Shown: one piece after another, positions 46,225 to 58,874 of the stretch
Layout: each line of letters starts with the position of its first letter
How positions within the stretch are numbered: position 1 is the first letter of the stretch
NCBI RefSeq assembly: GCF_036934945.1
Contig: NC_088224.1
Span: forward strand, 10,816,596 to 10,880,595
DNA length: 64,000 nt
Source of the DNA: Oncorhynchus masou masou
Lineage: Eukaryota; Chordata; Actinopteri; Salmoniformes; Salmonidae
Reading direction: 5' to 3'
Program-made: the position numbers and the translations under genes
Notes under the pieces: generated by a model
The model's database searches: none
Told to the model about the DNA's origin: nothing
The model's input: only the letters and a program-made list of their open reading frames with translations

Positions 46225-47705
46225 ACCTCAGCATGAGGCTATACTCAGAGGAACAGAACAGAACACTCAGAGGAACAGGCCACTCAGAGGAACAGAACAG
46301 AACACTCAGAGGAACAGAACACCCAGAGGAACAGCACACTCAGAGGAACAGAACACCCAGAGGAACAGAACACCCAGAGGAACAGAACACCCAGAGGAAC
46401 AGAACACTCAGAGGAACAGAACACCCAGAGGAACAGAACAGAACAATCCGAGGAACAGAACATAACACTCAGAGGAACAGAACAGAACACTCAGAGGAAC
46501 AGAACACCCAGAGGAACAGAACAGAACACTCAGAGGAACAGAACAACCAGAGGAACAGAACAACCAGAGGAACAGAACACCCAGAGGAACAGAACACCCA
46601 GAGGAACAGAACAGAACACTCAGAGGAACAGAACACCCAGAGGAACAGAACACCCAGAGGAACAGAACACCCAGAGGAACAGAACAGAACACTCAGAGGA
46701 ACAGAACACCCAGAGGAACAGAACACCCAGAGGAACAGAACACTCAGAGGAACAGAACACCCAGAAGAACAGAACACCCAGAGGAACAGAACAGAACACT
46801 CAGAGGAACCGAGCACCCAGAGGGACAGAACAGAACACTTAGAGGAACAGAACACCCAGAGGAACAGAACAGAACACTCAGAGGAACAGAACACCCAGAG
46901 GAACAGAACACTCAGAGGAACAGAACACTCAGAGGAACAGAACACCCAGAGGAACAGAACACTCAGAGGAACAGAACACCCAGAAGAACAGAACACCCAG
47001 AGGAACAGAACAGAACCCTCAGAGGAACCGAGCACCCAGAGGGACAGAACAGAACACTTAGAGGAACAGAACACCCAGAGGAACAGAACAGAACACCCAG
47101 AGGAACAGAACACCCAGAGGAACAGAACACTCAGAGGAACAGAACACTCAGAGGAACAGAACACCCAGAGGAACAGAACACCCAGAGGAACAGAACACTC
47201 AGAGGAACAGAACACCCAGAGGAACAGAACAGAACACTCAGAAGAACAGAACACAACACTCAGAAGAACCGAGCACCCAGAGGAACAGAACAAAACACTT
47301 AAGAGGAACATAACAGAACACTCAGGGGAATAGAACACCCAGAGGAACAGAACATAACACTCAGAGGAACATAACAGAATACTCAGAGGAACAGAACACT
47401 CAGAAGAACAGAACAGAGGAACAGAACACTCAGAGGAACATAACAGAACACTCAGATGAACATAACAGAACACTCAGAGGAACAGAACACTCAGAAGAAC
47501 AGAACAGAGGAACAGAACACTCAGAGGAACATAACAGAACACTCAGAGGAACTGAACACTCAGAAGAACAGAACAGAGGAACAGAACACTCAGAAGAACA
47601 GAACAGAGGAACAGAACACTCAGAAGAACAGAACAGAGGAACAGAACAGAGGAACAGAACGAACAGAGGAACAGAACAGAGGAACAGAACACTCAGAGGA
47701 ACAGG
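46225..47705. repeat. 17/22-bp minisatellite, about 1.5 kb, T-poor
   Basis: GAGGAACAGAACACTCA and GAGGAACAGAACACCCA alternate at 17 bp, with 5-bp CAGAA insertions making 22-bp units. The + strand is strongly poor in T, so stop codons are scarce and a false 366-codon ORF arises (46233-47333), with a matching 334-codon one on the minus strand. Repeated GAGGAACAGA is purine-rich and resembles exonic splicing-enhancer sequence. Confidence 0.95.
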
Positions 47706-49162
47706 CCGTTCAAAGTCGTCAGGTTCTCATTTCCACCATCATTACTATAATTATTTTCTATATTTACCTACAGTATGGTGAAATGAGGCCAAATGAGATG
47801 TGCTGGTTCACCCTTTCTTATGCTGTATGCACCACCATCACCCCCGGGGCAGGTGTTAAAGATGGACTGGCCCTAATTTTCACACCAGCCCATTGCCGGG
47901 GTACCATATCTGCAAGGGGGGGGGGGGCGGTTTAAATCCTTGTCTCCTTAATTGCAGCTAGGGCTACTACTCTCTCCCGTTGCCGAGGGACATGTTGGCT
48001 GAAGCAGAGGGGGAATTTGGACTGTCGTATTTGTGAGCTCATTTACCCAAAGTACCTTCATTAGGTTGATGTGTACTCTGGAGGCAGAGCCAAAGCCACC
48101 CAGTGAGCCCTTCCTGAATACTGACTGACTTGGAGCTGGGAGGGAAGGTGGGGCCCCATTCAGTGGTAACATTACGTAAAGGCTTTTTATTTTCAGGTTG
48201 GTCAGCAACTAAGCATACGTGTTCCCCCAAACAAATGAGTGAACTGTTATTTGTGCTTTGGCGAGACTCTGTTGATACCCCTGTTGATACCCCTGTGGGT
48301 GGAGGGGTGGTAGGGCTAAGTTAAGGGAATGAACAGGGATAAACGGCTGGATATACATGTATGTGTTCCAGCCTCCAGGTGTGGGTCTGGACTATTCCAC
48401 ACTTCCAATGACAACAGCATATGAGACCAAGACTATATATCAGTAGCCAGACGTATCCCAGCCGTGGACAAAGAGACGTGAGACACATCTCCAACTAGTC
48501 ATGTGTGAATCAGAGTTTTCTTTCTCTTCAATCATTAGCCTACGTGTCTGGAGACACACAAACTGTTTATGTGTTCAATTCTTATCTTAAAACTATTGTC
48601 TAAGTACTGGTGCTAGATTGTACTCCATGTTATCAGTTTGCGATGAAGCTATCTACCAAGCGACAGACACAGTGAGTCAACATACTGAAGAATGTTTTGT
48701 TGTAGATACCTGGAAGGGAATCCTGGGTGGATCATTACCACTGTCTCCCTGTATAATCATGCCATTAGTGATGTTAGGTAAGAGAAGGACTAGAAAACTC
48801 CCTCTCTGTTTAGGGACGTTAGTAGTTACGTAGTAGCTAGCTGGCAGCCTGGCTAGCTGGCTTTAGCCTCGATTAAAACAACACGCTAGCTAGCCTTTTT
48901 TAGCTTCCCACATCTCCATGTGAAATAATTAGATATAGAATTAGATAATGTGCCCTTTTTACTTGCTTTTGTGCAACCTACAATGTTATGCCAGTTAATA
49001 TGCTGCTTGAATGTATTCACTCCCAACCCAGAATGCCATAGAAAAAGTACATATGACTGGAATCAATAGTTATTATAAATGTTTTAAACAGTCACTGAGA
49101 TTGTAATTGCTTATCAATGTAAAATAGGCTACTTTGATGCATAACCTATAGATCAAATCACG
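47706..49162. other. No recognised feature
   Basis: About 1.45 kb of unique-looking intronic DNA with a G run near 47920. ORFs at 47948-48230 (minus) and 48130-48833 (plus) have no recognisable domain. CTAGCTGG/CTAGCTAG motifs cluster near 48835-48895. Confidence 0.4.
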
Positions 49163-49681
49163 GATCCAGAAAGACCCTTCCCTGGTCAGGAACGTTGGGT
49201 AACAGAAGGACCATGAAGACCCTTCCCTGGTCAGGGACGTTGGGTAACAGAAGGACCACGAAGACCCTTCCCTGGTCAGGGACGTTGGGTAACAGAAGGA
49301 CCATGAAGACCCTTCCCTGGTCAGGGACGTTGGGTAACAGAAGGACCACGAAGACCCTTCCCTGGTCAGGGACGTTGGGTAACAGAAGGACCACGAAGAC
49401 CCTTCCCTGGTCAGGGACGTTGGGTAACAGAAGGACTCGAAAGACCCTTCCCTGGTCAGGGACGTTGGGTAACAGAAGGACCACAAAGACCCTTCCCTGG
49501 TCAGGGACGTTGGGTAACAGAAGGACCACAAAGACCCTTCCCTGGTCAGGGACGTTGGGTAACAGAAGGACCACAAAGACCCTTCCCTGGTCAGGGACGT
49601 TGGGTAACAGAAGGACCACGAAGATCCTTCCCTGGTCAGGGATGTTTGGGTAACAGAAGGACCATAAAGACCCTTCCCTGG
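49163..49681. repeat. 45-bp minisatellite, 11-12 copies
   Basis: GACCCTTCCCTGGTCAGGGA then CGTTGGGTAACAGAAGGACC and ACGAA, at 45-bp steps with CACGAA/CATGAA/CACAAA variants. CCCTGGTCAGGG is a near-palindrome in each unit. The 15-codon period makes false ORFs of 150-170 codons on both strands. Confidence 0.96.
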
Positions 49682-51011
<1,330 letters not shown>

Positions 51012-51960
51012 TGTGTGTGTGTGTGTGTGGTTGTTTTTGTTTGTTTGTGTGGTAAGATGAGTCCTTCTCATGTCTGTTGTTGTGGTAGTAACCTCTCCTG
51101 TCCTTCTCATATCTGTTGTGGTAGTGACCTCTCTTGTCCTTCTCATATCTGTTTTTTATTTTTATTTTTATTTCACCTTTATTTAACCAGGTAGGCTAGT
51201 TGAGAACAAGTTCTCATTTGCAACTGCGACCTGGCCAAGATAAAGCTTAGCAGTGTGAGCAGACAACACAGAGTTACACATGGAGTAAACAATTAACAAG
51301 TCAATAACACAGTACAAAAAAGGCGAGTCTATATACATTGTGTGCAAAAGGCATGAGGAGGTAGGCGAATAATTACAACCTTGCAGATTAGCACTGGAGT
51401 GATAAATGATCAGATGGTCATGTACCGGTAGAGATACTGGTGTGCAAATGAGCAGAAAAGTAAATAAATAAAAACAGTGTGGGGATGAGGTAGGTGAAAA
51501 TGGGTGGGTTATTTACCAATAGACTATGTACAGCTGCAGCTGTTGTGGTAGTGACCTCTCCTGTCCTTCTCATATCTGTTGTGGTAGTGACCTCTCCTGT
51601 CCTTCTCATATCTGTTGTTGTGGTAGTGACCTCTCCTGTCCTTCTCATGTCTGTTGTGGTAGTGACCTCTCCTGTCCTTCTCATGTCTGTTGTGGTAGTG
51701 ACCTCTCCTGTCCTTCTCATATCTGTTGTGGTAGTGACCTCTCCTGTCCTTCTCATATCTGTTGTTGTTGTGGTAGTGACCTCTCCTGTCCTTCTCATAT
51801 CTGTTGTGGTAGTGACCTCTCCAGTCCTTCTCATATCTGTTGTGGTAGTGACCTCTCCTGTCCTTCTCATATCTGTTGTTGTTGTGGTAGTGACCTCTCC
51901 TGTCCTTGTCATATCTGTTGTTTTTGTGGTAGTGACCTCTCCAGTCCTTCTCATACTGTA
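51012..51960. repeat. 33-42-bp minisatellite in two blocks around an inserted element
   Basis: The unit is TGTTGTGGTAGTGACCTCTC then CTGTCCTTCTCATATC. The first block (51055-51145, about 3 copies) follows a GT tract. The second (51540-51955, about 12 copies) follows the inserted repeat. Units vary by GTT insertions (TGTTGTTGTTGTGG). Confidence 0.93.
51146..51539 (-). mobile_element. Dispersed salmonid repeat with SINE-like tail, antisense, inside the array
   Basis: TTTCACCTTTATTTAACCAG then GTAGGCTAGTTGAGAACAAG, TTGCAACTGCGACCTGGCC, AACACAGAGTTACACATGG and GTCATGTACCGGTAGAGA. I recognise this as an abundant salmonid repeat (unclassified). It interrupts the GTAGTGACCTCTCC array. Confidence 0.75.
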
Positions 51961-52423
51961 AATATTACATGGAATCCTACTAGAGCAGAGGCGTTGCTTT
52001 CAGAACTGTTGTCTCAGCAATTAACCAAACTTACATCCATAAAGGAGGTTAGCTGGATATAGATATCTATATTTGTACTGTATCAGGGGAAAAAAGAGGC
52101 AGTTTATACTCATAATAATCAGCATTTCTGTTTCTCCTAAGAGACTGTAACTAGCACGTTCATCATCTGTGTAATGAACAAGAACAGAGCCCAGCGATCC
52201 GCTCCCATTGGCCAGCAGCATGCCATGACATTTGAGGTCAGGCAAGCAGCCGGGTGGTGGGGGGGGGGTAATTGTGGTCTGTAATTGTGCAATGAGTGTT
52301 GGGGACTGTGACAGAGCACTGAGACAATGGCTAGTGAGGCCAGACGCCCAGTGAGACGCCCAGTGAGAGATAACGATTACCACCGACCTAGTTAAGGTTC
52401 ACATGGGAACCCTGTGTGAGTCA

Positions 52424-52546
52424 CACATGGCACATGGCACCCTAATCCCTTCATAGTGCACTACTTTCAATCAGAGCCCTATGGACCCTAGTCAAAAGTA
52501 GTGCACTATATAGGTGATAGGGTGCCATTTGGGACGCAAGTCGGGA
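52424..52546. repeat. Hairpin repeat (copy 16), well preserved
   Basis: CACATGGCACCCTAATCCCT, TAGTGCACTACTTTCAATCA, GAGCCCTATGGACCCTAGTC, AAAAGTAGTGCACTATATAG and GGTGCCATTTGGGACGC show both arms and the loop. Confidence 0.88.
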
Positions 52547-52802
52547 GAATCAGAGCCGGTGTGAAAAGGGAGAAGGCCAGGGAACATTCAGCCTGAGAGG
52601 AATGCTTCCTGCATCATGATTCCCACACAGTGACAGAGAAGGGCTCAGATATGGTGTGCTTGAGAGAGCGAGGAAGAGAGTGACAGTGAAAGACAGTGTG
52701 TTAGAGAGAGGTCTTAGTCTACATTCTGAAATGAGAGACTATATGCAGAAACAGCAAGGACAGTAGTTTCTGAAAACTGGTTCATGTATTTGTATTCTAT
52801 TC
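52547..52802. other. No recognised feature
   Basis: Short unique-looking intronic DNA with GAGAGAG stretches. Confidence 0.35.
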
Positions 52803-54925
52803 ATAACTCTGTAGAATGAGCTGTTTGTTACTGTAGAACAAGCTGTTTGTTATTGTAGAACGAGCTGTTTGTTACTGTAGAACAAGCTGTTTGTTATTGT
52901 AGAACAAGCTGTTTGTTACTGTAGAACAAGCTGTTTGTTATTGTAGAACGAGATGTTTGTTACTGTAGAACGAGCTGTTTGTTATTGTAGAACGAGCTGT
53001 TTGTTATTGTAGAACGAGCTGTTTGTTATTGTAGAACGAGCTGTTTGTTACTGTAGAACAGATGTTTGTTACTGTAGAACGAGCTGTTTGTTATTGTAGA
53101 ACGAGCTGTTTGTTATTGTAGAACGAGCTGTTTGTTATTGTAGAACGAGCTGTTTGTTACTGTAGAACGAGCTGTTTGTTATTGTAGAACGAGCTGTTTG
53201 TTACTGTAGAACGAGCTGTTTGTTATTGTAGAACGAGCTGTTTGTTATTGCAGAACGAGCTGTTTGTTACTGTAGAACGAGCTGTTTGTTACTGTAGAAC
53301 GAGCTGTTTGTTATTGTAGAACGAGCTGTTTGTTATTGCAGAACGAGCTGTTTGTTACTGTAGAACGAGCTGTTTGTTACTGTAGAACGAGCTGTTTGTT
53401 ACTGTAGAACGAGCTGTTTGTTATTGTAGAACGAGCTGTTTGTTACTGTAGAACGAGCTGTTTGTTATTGTAGAACGAGCTGTTTGTTACTGTAGAACGA
53501 GCTGTTTGTTATTGTAGAACGAGCTGTTTGTTACTGTAGAACGAGCTGTTTGTTATTGTAGAACGAGCTGTTTGTTATTGCAGAACGAGCTGTTTGTTAC
53601 TGTAGAACGAGCTGTTTGTTACTGTAGAACGAGCTGTTTGTTACTGTAGAACGAGCTGTTTGTTACTGTAGAACGAGCTGTTTGTTATTGTAGAACGAGC
53701 TGTTTGTTACTGTAGAACGAGCTGTTTGTTATTGTAGAACGAGCTGTTTGTTACTGTAGAACGAGCTGTTTGTTATTGTAGAACGAGCTGTTTGTTATTG
53801 CAGAACGAGCTGTTTGTTACTGTAGAACGAGCTGTTTGTTACTGTAGAACGAGCTGTTTGTTATTGTAGAACGAGCTGTTTGTTACTGTAGAACGAGCTG
53901 TTTGTTACTGTAGAACGAGCTGTTTGTTACTGTAGAACGAGCTGTTTGTTATTGCAGAACGAGCTGTTTGTTATTGCAGAACGAGCTGTTTGTTACTGTA
54001 GAACGAGCTGTTTGTTATTGCAGAACGAGCTGTTTGTTACTGTAGAACGAGCTGTTTGTTATTTTAGAACGAGCTGTTTGTTATTGTAGAACGAGCTGTT
54101 TGTTATTGTAGAACGAGCTGTTTGTTATTGTAGAACGAGCTGTTTGTTATTGCAGAACGAGCTGTTTGTTATTGTAGAACGAGCTGTTTGTTATTGCAGA
54201 ACGAGCTGTTTGTTATTGTAGAACGAGCTGTTTGTTACTGTAGAACGAGCTGTTTGTTATTGTAGAACGAGCTGTTTGTTATTGTAGAACGAGCTGTTTG
54301 TTATTGTAGAACGAGCTGTTTGTTATTGTAGAACGAGCTGTTTGTTACTGTAGAACGAGCTGTTTGTTACTGTAGAACGAGCTGTTTGTTACTGTAGAAC
54401 GAGCTGTTTGTTACTGTAGAACGAGCTGTTTGTTACTGTAGAACGAGCTGTTTGTTACTGTAGAACGAGCTGTTTGTTATTGTAGAACAAGTTGTTTGTT
54501 ATTGTAGAATGAGCTGTTTGTTACGGTAGTTGTTACTGTAGAATGAGCTGTTTGTTATTGTAGAACTTTTTACTGTAGAACGAGCTGTTTGTTACGGTAG
54601 TTGTTACTGTAGAACGAGCTGTTTGTTATTGTAGAACGAGCTGTTTGTTACTGTAGAACAAGCTGTTTGTTACTGTAGAACGAGCTGTTTGTTACGGTAG
54701 TTGTTACTGTAGAATGAGCTGTTTGTTATTGTAGAACTTGTTACTGTATAACGAGCTGTTTGTTACGGTATAACGAGCTGTTTGTTACTGTAGAACAGGC
54801 TGATTTACGGTAGAATGATCTGTTCGTTAGTGTATAATGAGCTGGTTGTACTGTAGAACAAGCTATTTGTTACTGTAAAACGAGCTGTTTGTTACTGTAG
54901 AATGAGCTGTTAGTTACGGCAATGA
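52803..54925. repeat. 22-bp minisatellite, about 95 copies
   Basis: GTAGAACGAGCTGTTTGTTA then TT or CT, at 22-bp steps. The main variant is TTATT/TTACT, with rarer TGCAG and AACAAG. The last about 450 bp (from about 54480) is more diverged, with shortened units (GTTACGGTAGTTGTTACTG), suggesting older copies at that edge. Confidence 0.96.
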
Positions 54926-54939
54926 ATGATCCTGTACTG

Positions 54940-55805
54940 TGTCAGCCCAGGTTCTCTGATAGAGTAGCCCAGCCCTAGTTCTCTGATAGCCCAGCCCATT
55001 CCAGCCCAGGTTCTCTGATAGCCCAGTCAAGCCCAGGCTCTCTGATAGTCCAGCCCAGCCCAGGTTCTCTGCTTGCCCAGCTCAGCTCAGCCCAGGTTCT
55101 CTGATAGCCCAGCCCAGGTTCTCTTATAGCCCAGCACAGGTTCTCTGCCAACCAAGCAGAGAACCTCTGACAGAGTAACCCAGCTCAGCCCAGATTCTCT
55201 GATAGAGTAGCCCAGGCCAGACCAGCCCTAGTTCTTTGATAGCCTTGTCCAGCTCAGCCCAGGTTCTATGATAGCACAGCCCAGCTCAGGTTCTGCTAGC
55301 CTAGCCCAGGTTCTCTGCTAGACAAACCCAGGTCAGGTTCTCTGCTAGACAAGCCCAGGTCAGGTTCTCTGCTAGACAAGCGCAGGTTAGATTATCTGCT
55401 AGCCCAGCACAGGTTCTCTGCTAGCATAGCCCAGCTTAGATTCTCTGCTAGCCCAGCTCAGGTTCTCTGCTAGCCCAGGTTCTCTGATAACCTGTTCTCT
55501 GAGCTAATCTGTTAGACCAGCCCAGGTTCTCTGCTAGCCCAGACAAGGTTCTCTGCTAGCCTAGCCCAGCCCAGCTCAGGTTCTCTGCTAGCCCAGCTCA
55601 GGTTCATTGATAGCACAGCCCAGCTCAGGTTCTCTGCTAGCCCAGCCTAGGTTCTCTGATAACCCTGCCCAGGTTCTCTGCTAGCCCAGCCTAGGTTCTC
55701 TGATAACCCTGTCCAGGTTCTCTGCTAGCCCAGCCCATCTCAGGTTCTCTGCTAGCCCAGCCCAGCTCAGGTTCATTGATAGCGTAGCTCAGCTCAGGTT
55801 CTCTG
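54940..55805. repeat. Degenerate CAGCCCAGGTTCTCTG repeat
   Basis: GCCCAGCCCAGGTTCTCTGA and GCTAGCCCAGCTCAGG units of about 25-45 bp, irregular and diverged. It is an older array than its neighbours. Confidence 0.9.
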
Positions 55806-56349
55806 CTCTCGTAGCAAGTAAAAGCAGTAAAGCACACTGACTATACTGTGTATGTAGAAAAGCGGATTTAAAATTAACAGTAAGTCTGGTGGACTTGTGT
55901 TACACGGTGAGCTCAATCCTGCCAGTCCCACTGGGGGTTTATCTCTGCTTGGGATGTGATGATAAGGATATTTGATAGCCATTTTATTGCTATGCTAGCC
56001 TATAGTGCAGACGGTATGTATGCGTATTTGTTTTGAACTGAATGTCGGTTTACCACGTGTCTGTCCCCCATAGACACAGTAGCAGCAACCCTTAGGGGTT
56101 TCCTATCTCTAGTGCTGTGGTTAGGAACCATTATCCCTTCCTATGACCACACTCCACCACAACAACCAACCGGTTGGGTCACCATGCCCTGCAAAGACTG
56201 AGAGAAAATCCTATCAAATTCAAATCAGTCAAAAAGACATCTGGCATCGGAGCTAATAGAATTTTGCATGGTAATTGCAAGTTCTGCAAAGCACAAATGC
56301 GACAGTTCACCCTAGGTCTAACTGTGGATAAGAGCCACATAGACTAGAA
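55806..56349. other. No recognised feature
   Basis: Unique-looking intronic DNA; the ORF at 55794-55982 (minus) has no recognisable domain. Confidence 0.4.
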
Positions 56350-56438
56350 CAGTGGTTCCCAAACTGTGGGTCGGGCTGGGGCCCAGATGGGTCGAGGGGA
56401 TTATGGTGGTCACAACTCAAAAAAGTTGGGAACCCCTG
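56350..56438. mobile_element. hAT-type MITE, 89 bp, with perfect 8-bp target duplication
   Basis: Begins CAGTGGTTCCCAAACTG and ends AAAGTTGGGAACCCCTG, an inverted-repeat pair. The flanks GACTAGAA at 56342-56349 and 56439-56446 are identical. CAGTGGTTCCC termini plus an 8-bp duplication are characteristic of hAT (Charlie-like) elements. No coding capacity. Confidence 0.9.
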
Positions 56439-56446
56439 GACTAGAA

Positions 56447-56665
56447 GACCGTCATGTTACATGTGTAAGATAACATTAGGCTAATGTAATGTTCAGTACA
56501 GTCTATGATATTTTAGATAGCATTAGGCTAATACAATGTTCAGTACAGTCTATGATATTGTAGATAGCATTAGGCTAATACACTGTTTTTGTACAGTCTA
56601 TGATATTTTACATAGCATTAGGCTAATACAATGTTCAGTACCGTCTATGATATGTTGTTAAAAGC
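56447..56665. repeat. About 60-bp tandem repeat, 4 copies
   Basis: AGCATTAGGCTAATACAATG then TTCAGTACAGTCTATGATAT and TTTAGAT, repeated with small changes. Confidence 0.9.
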
Positions 56666-56690
56666 AGTGACGGGCTAAACCTAGGCTATA

Positions 56691-58434
56691 AACTAAACTG
56701 TATGCTGCTTCCTGTAGACTGATCTCTTCTTTAACAGTACTACGTTGTTTACTGTAGACTCCTCTCTTCTTTAACGGTACTACGTTGTTTACTTTAAACT
56801 CCTCTCTTCATTAACGGTACTACGTTGTTTACTGTAGACTCCTCTCTTCTTTAACGGTACTACGTTGTTTACTTTAAACTCCTCTCTTCATTTAACGGTA
56901 CTACGTTGTTTACTGTAAACTCCTCTCTTCTATAACGGTACTACGTTGTTTACAATAGACTCCTCTCTTCTTTAACGGTACTGCGTTGTTTACTGTAAAC
57001 TCCTCTCTTCTTTAACGGTACTACTTTGTTTACTGTTGACTCCTCTCTTCTTTAACGGTACTACGTTGTTTACAATAGACTCCTCTCTTCTTTAACGGTA
57101 CTGCGTTGTTTACTATAGACTCATCTCTTCTTTAACGGTACTACTTTGTTTACTATAGACTCATCTCTACTTTAACGGTACTACGTTGTTTACTATAAAC
57201 TCCTCTCTTCTTTAACGGTACTACGTTGTTTACTATAGACTCATCTCTTCTTTAACGGTACTACGTTTTTACTGTAAACTCCTCTCTTCTTTAACGGTAC
57301 TACTTTGTTTACAATAGACTTCTCTCTTCTTTAACAGTACTACGTTGTTTACTGTAAACTCCTCTCTTCTTTAACGGTACTACATTGTTTACTGTAAACT
57401 CCTCTTTCTTTAACGGTACTACGTTGTTTACTGTAAACTCCTCTTTTTTAACGGTACTATGCTGTTTACTATAGACTCCTCTCTTCTTTAACAGTACTAC
57501 GTTGTTTACTGTAGACTCCTCTTCTTTAACAGTACTACATTGTTTACTGTAAACTCCTCTTCTTTAACAGTACTACATTGTTTACTGTAGACTCCTCTTC
57601 TTTAACGGTACTACATTGTTTACTGTAAACTCCTCTTTTTTAACGGTACTATGCATTGTTTACTGTAAACTCCTCTCTTCTTTAACAGTACTACGTTGTT
57701 TACTGTAAACTCCTCTTCTTTAACAGTACTACATTGTTTACTGTAGACTTCTCTTCTTTAACGGTACTATGCTGTTTACTGTAGACTCCTCTCTTCTTTA
57801 ACAGTACTACGTTGTTTACTGTAGACTCCTCTTTTTTAACGGTACTATGCTTTTTACTATAGACTTCTCTTTGTAACGGTACTATGCGTTGTTTACTGTA
57901 GACTCCTCTCTTCTTTAACGGTTCTACGTTGTTTACTGTAAACTCCTCTCTTCTTTAACGGTACTACATTGTTTACTGTAAACTCCTCTTCTTTAACAGT
58001 ACTACGTTGTTTACTGTAAACTCCTCTCGTCTTTAACGGTACTACGTTGTTTACTGTAGACTCCTCTTCTTTAATGGTACTACGTTGTTTACTGTAAACT
58101 CCTCTCTTTTTTAACAGTACTACGTTGTTTACTGTAGACTCCTCATTTTTAACGGTACTATGCTGTTTACTGTAGACTCCTCTCTTCTTTAACGGTACTA
58201 CTTTGTTTACTGTAAACTCCTCTCTTCTTTAACGGTACTACGTTGTTTACTGTAGACTCCTCTTTTTTAACGGTACTACGTTGTTTGCTGTAAACTCCTC
58301 TCTTCTTTAACGGTACTACGTTGTTTACTGTAAACTCCTCTCTTCTTTAACGGTACTACGTTGTTTACTGTAAACTCCTCTTCTTTAACGGTACTACGTT
58401 GTTTACTGTAAACTCCTCTTTTTTAACAGAGTGG
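56691..58434. repeat. 36-42-bp minisatellite, about 44 copies, acceptor-like units
   Basis: TACTACGTTGTTTACTGTAG then ACTCCTCTCTTCTTTAACGG. Shorter units lack CTCT or similar. About 11 units end TTTAACAG rather than TTTAACGG, which turns the pyrimidine tract into a fair 3' splice-site look-alike. The array ends about 440 bp before nedd9 exon 2. Confidence 0.95.
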
Positions 58435-58435
58435 G

Positions 58436-58845
58436 CTGCATCTGTGGCGCTGTGTTATCCTCAAAGCGGGTGAAGAAGGTGTTTAGGTTGTCTGGAGGCC
58501 CTGCCACATACATCTTGTGTCTGAGCCGTTGAATTGCGACTCCACTCTGTCTCTGTACTGACGTTTTGACTGTTTGATTGCCTTACATAGGGAATAACTA
58601 CACTGTTTGTATTCAACCATATTCCCAGTCTCCTTGCCATGGTTAAATGCGGTGGTTTGCACCTTTCAGTTATGCGCGAATGCTGCCATTTATCCACGGT
58701 TTTTGGTTTGGGTAGGTTTTAATAGTCACAGTGGGAACAACATCCCCTAAACACTTTCTGATGAACTCAGTCACCATGTCCGTGTATACGTCAATGTTAT
58801 TCTCAGAGGCAACCCGGAACATATCCCAGTCCGGTATGTTCCTGA
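58436..58845 (-). mobile_element. LINE ORF fragment, antisense, next to nedd9 exon 2
   Basis: On the minus strand, DWDMFRVASENNIDVYTD, MVTEFIRKCLGDVVPTVT and IKTYPNQKPWI are read, then a SLCSDSTAQ-like continuation. This is the same region and family as the LINE at 16.25-16.55 kb on the + strand (PTVTI-TYPN block in both). Its edge lies within about 30-40 bp of the exon 2 acceptor. Confidence 0.8.
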
Positions 58846-58874
58846 CAGTAGACTGACCTCTCTTCTCTCTGTAG

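Noticed and set aside
46233..47473. ORFs of 366 and 334 codons
   Set aside because: Produced by a 17-bp T-poor repeat cycling through three frames; not a protein gene.
49073..49653. Three overlapping ORFs of about 150-167 codons
   Set aside because: 45-bp minisatellite; period a multiple of three.
51418..52062. 155-178-codon ORFs on both strands
   Set aside because: GTAGTGACCTCTCC minisatellite; no recognisable protein.
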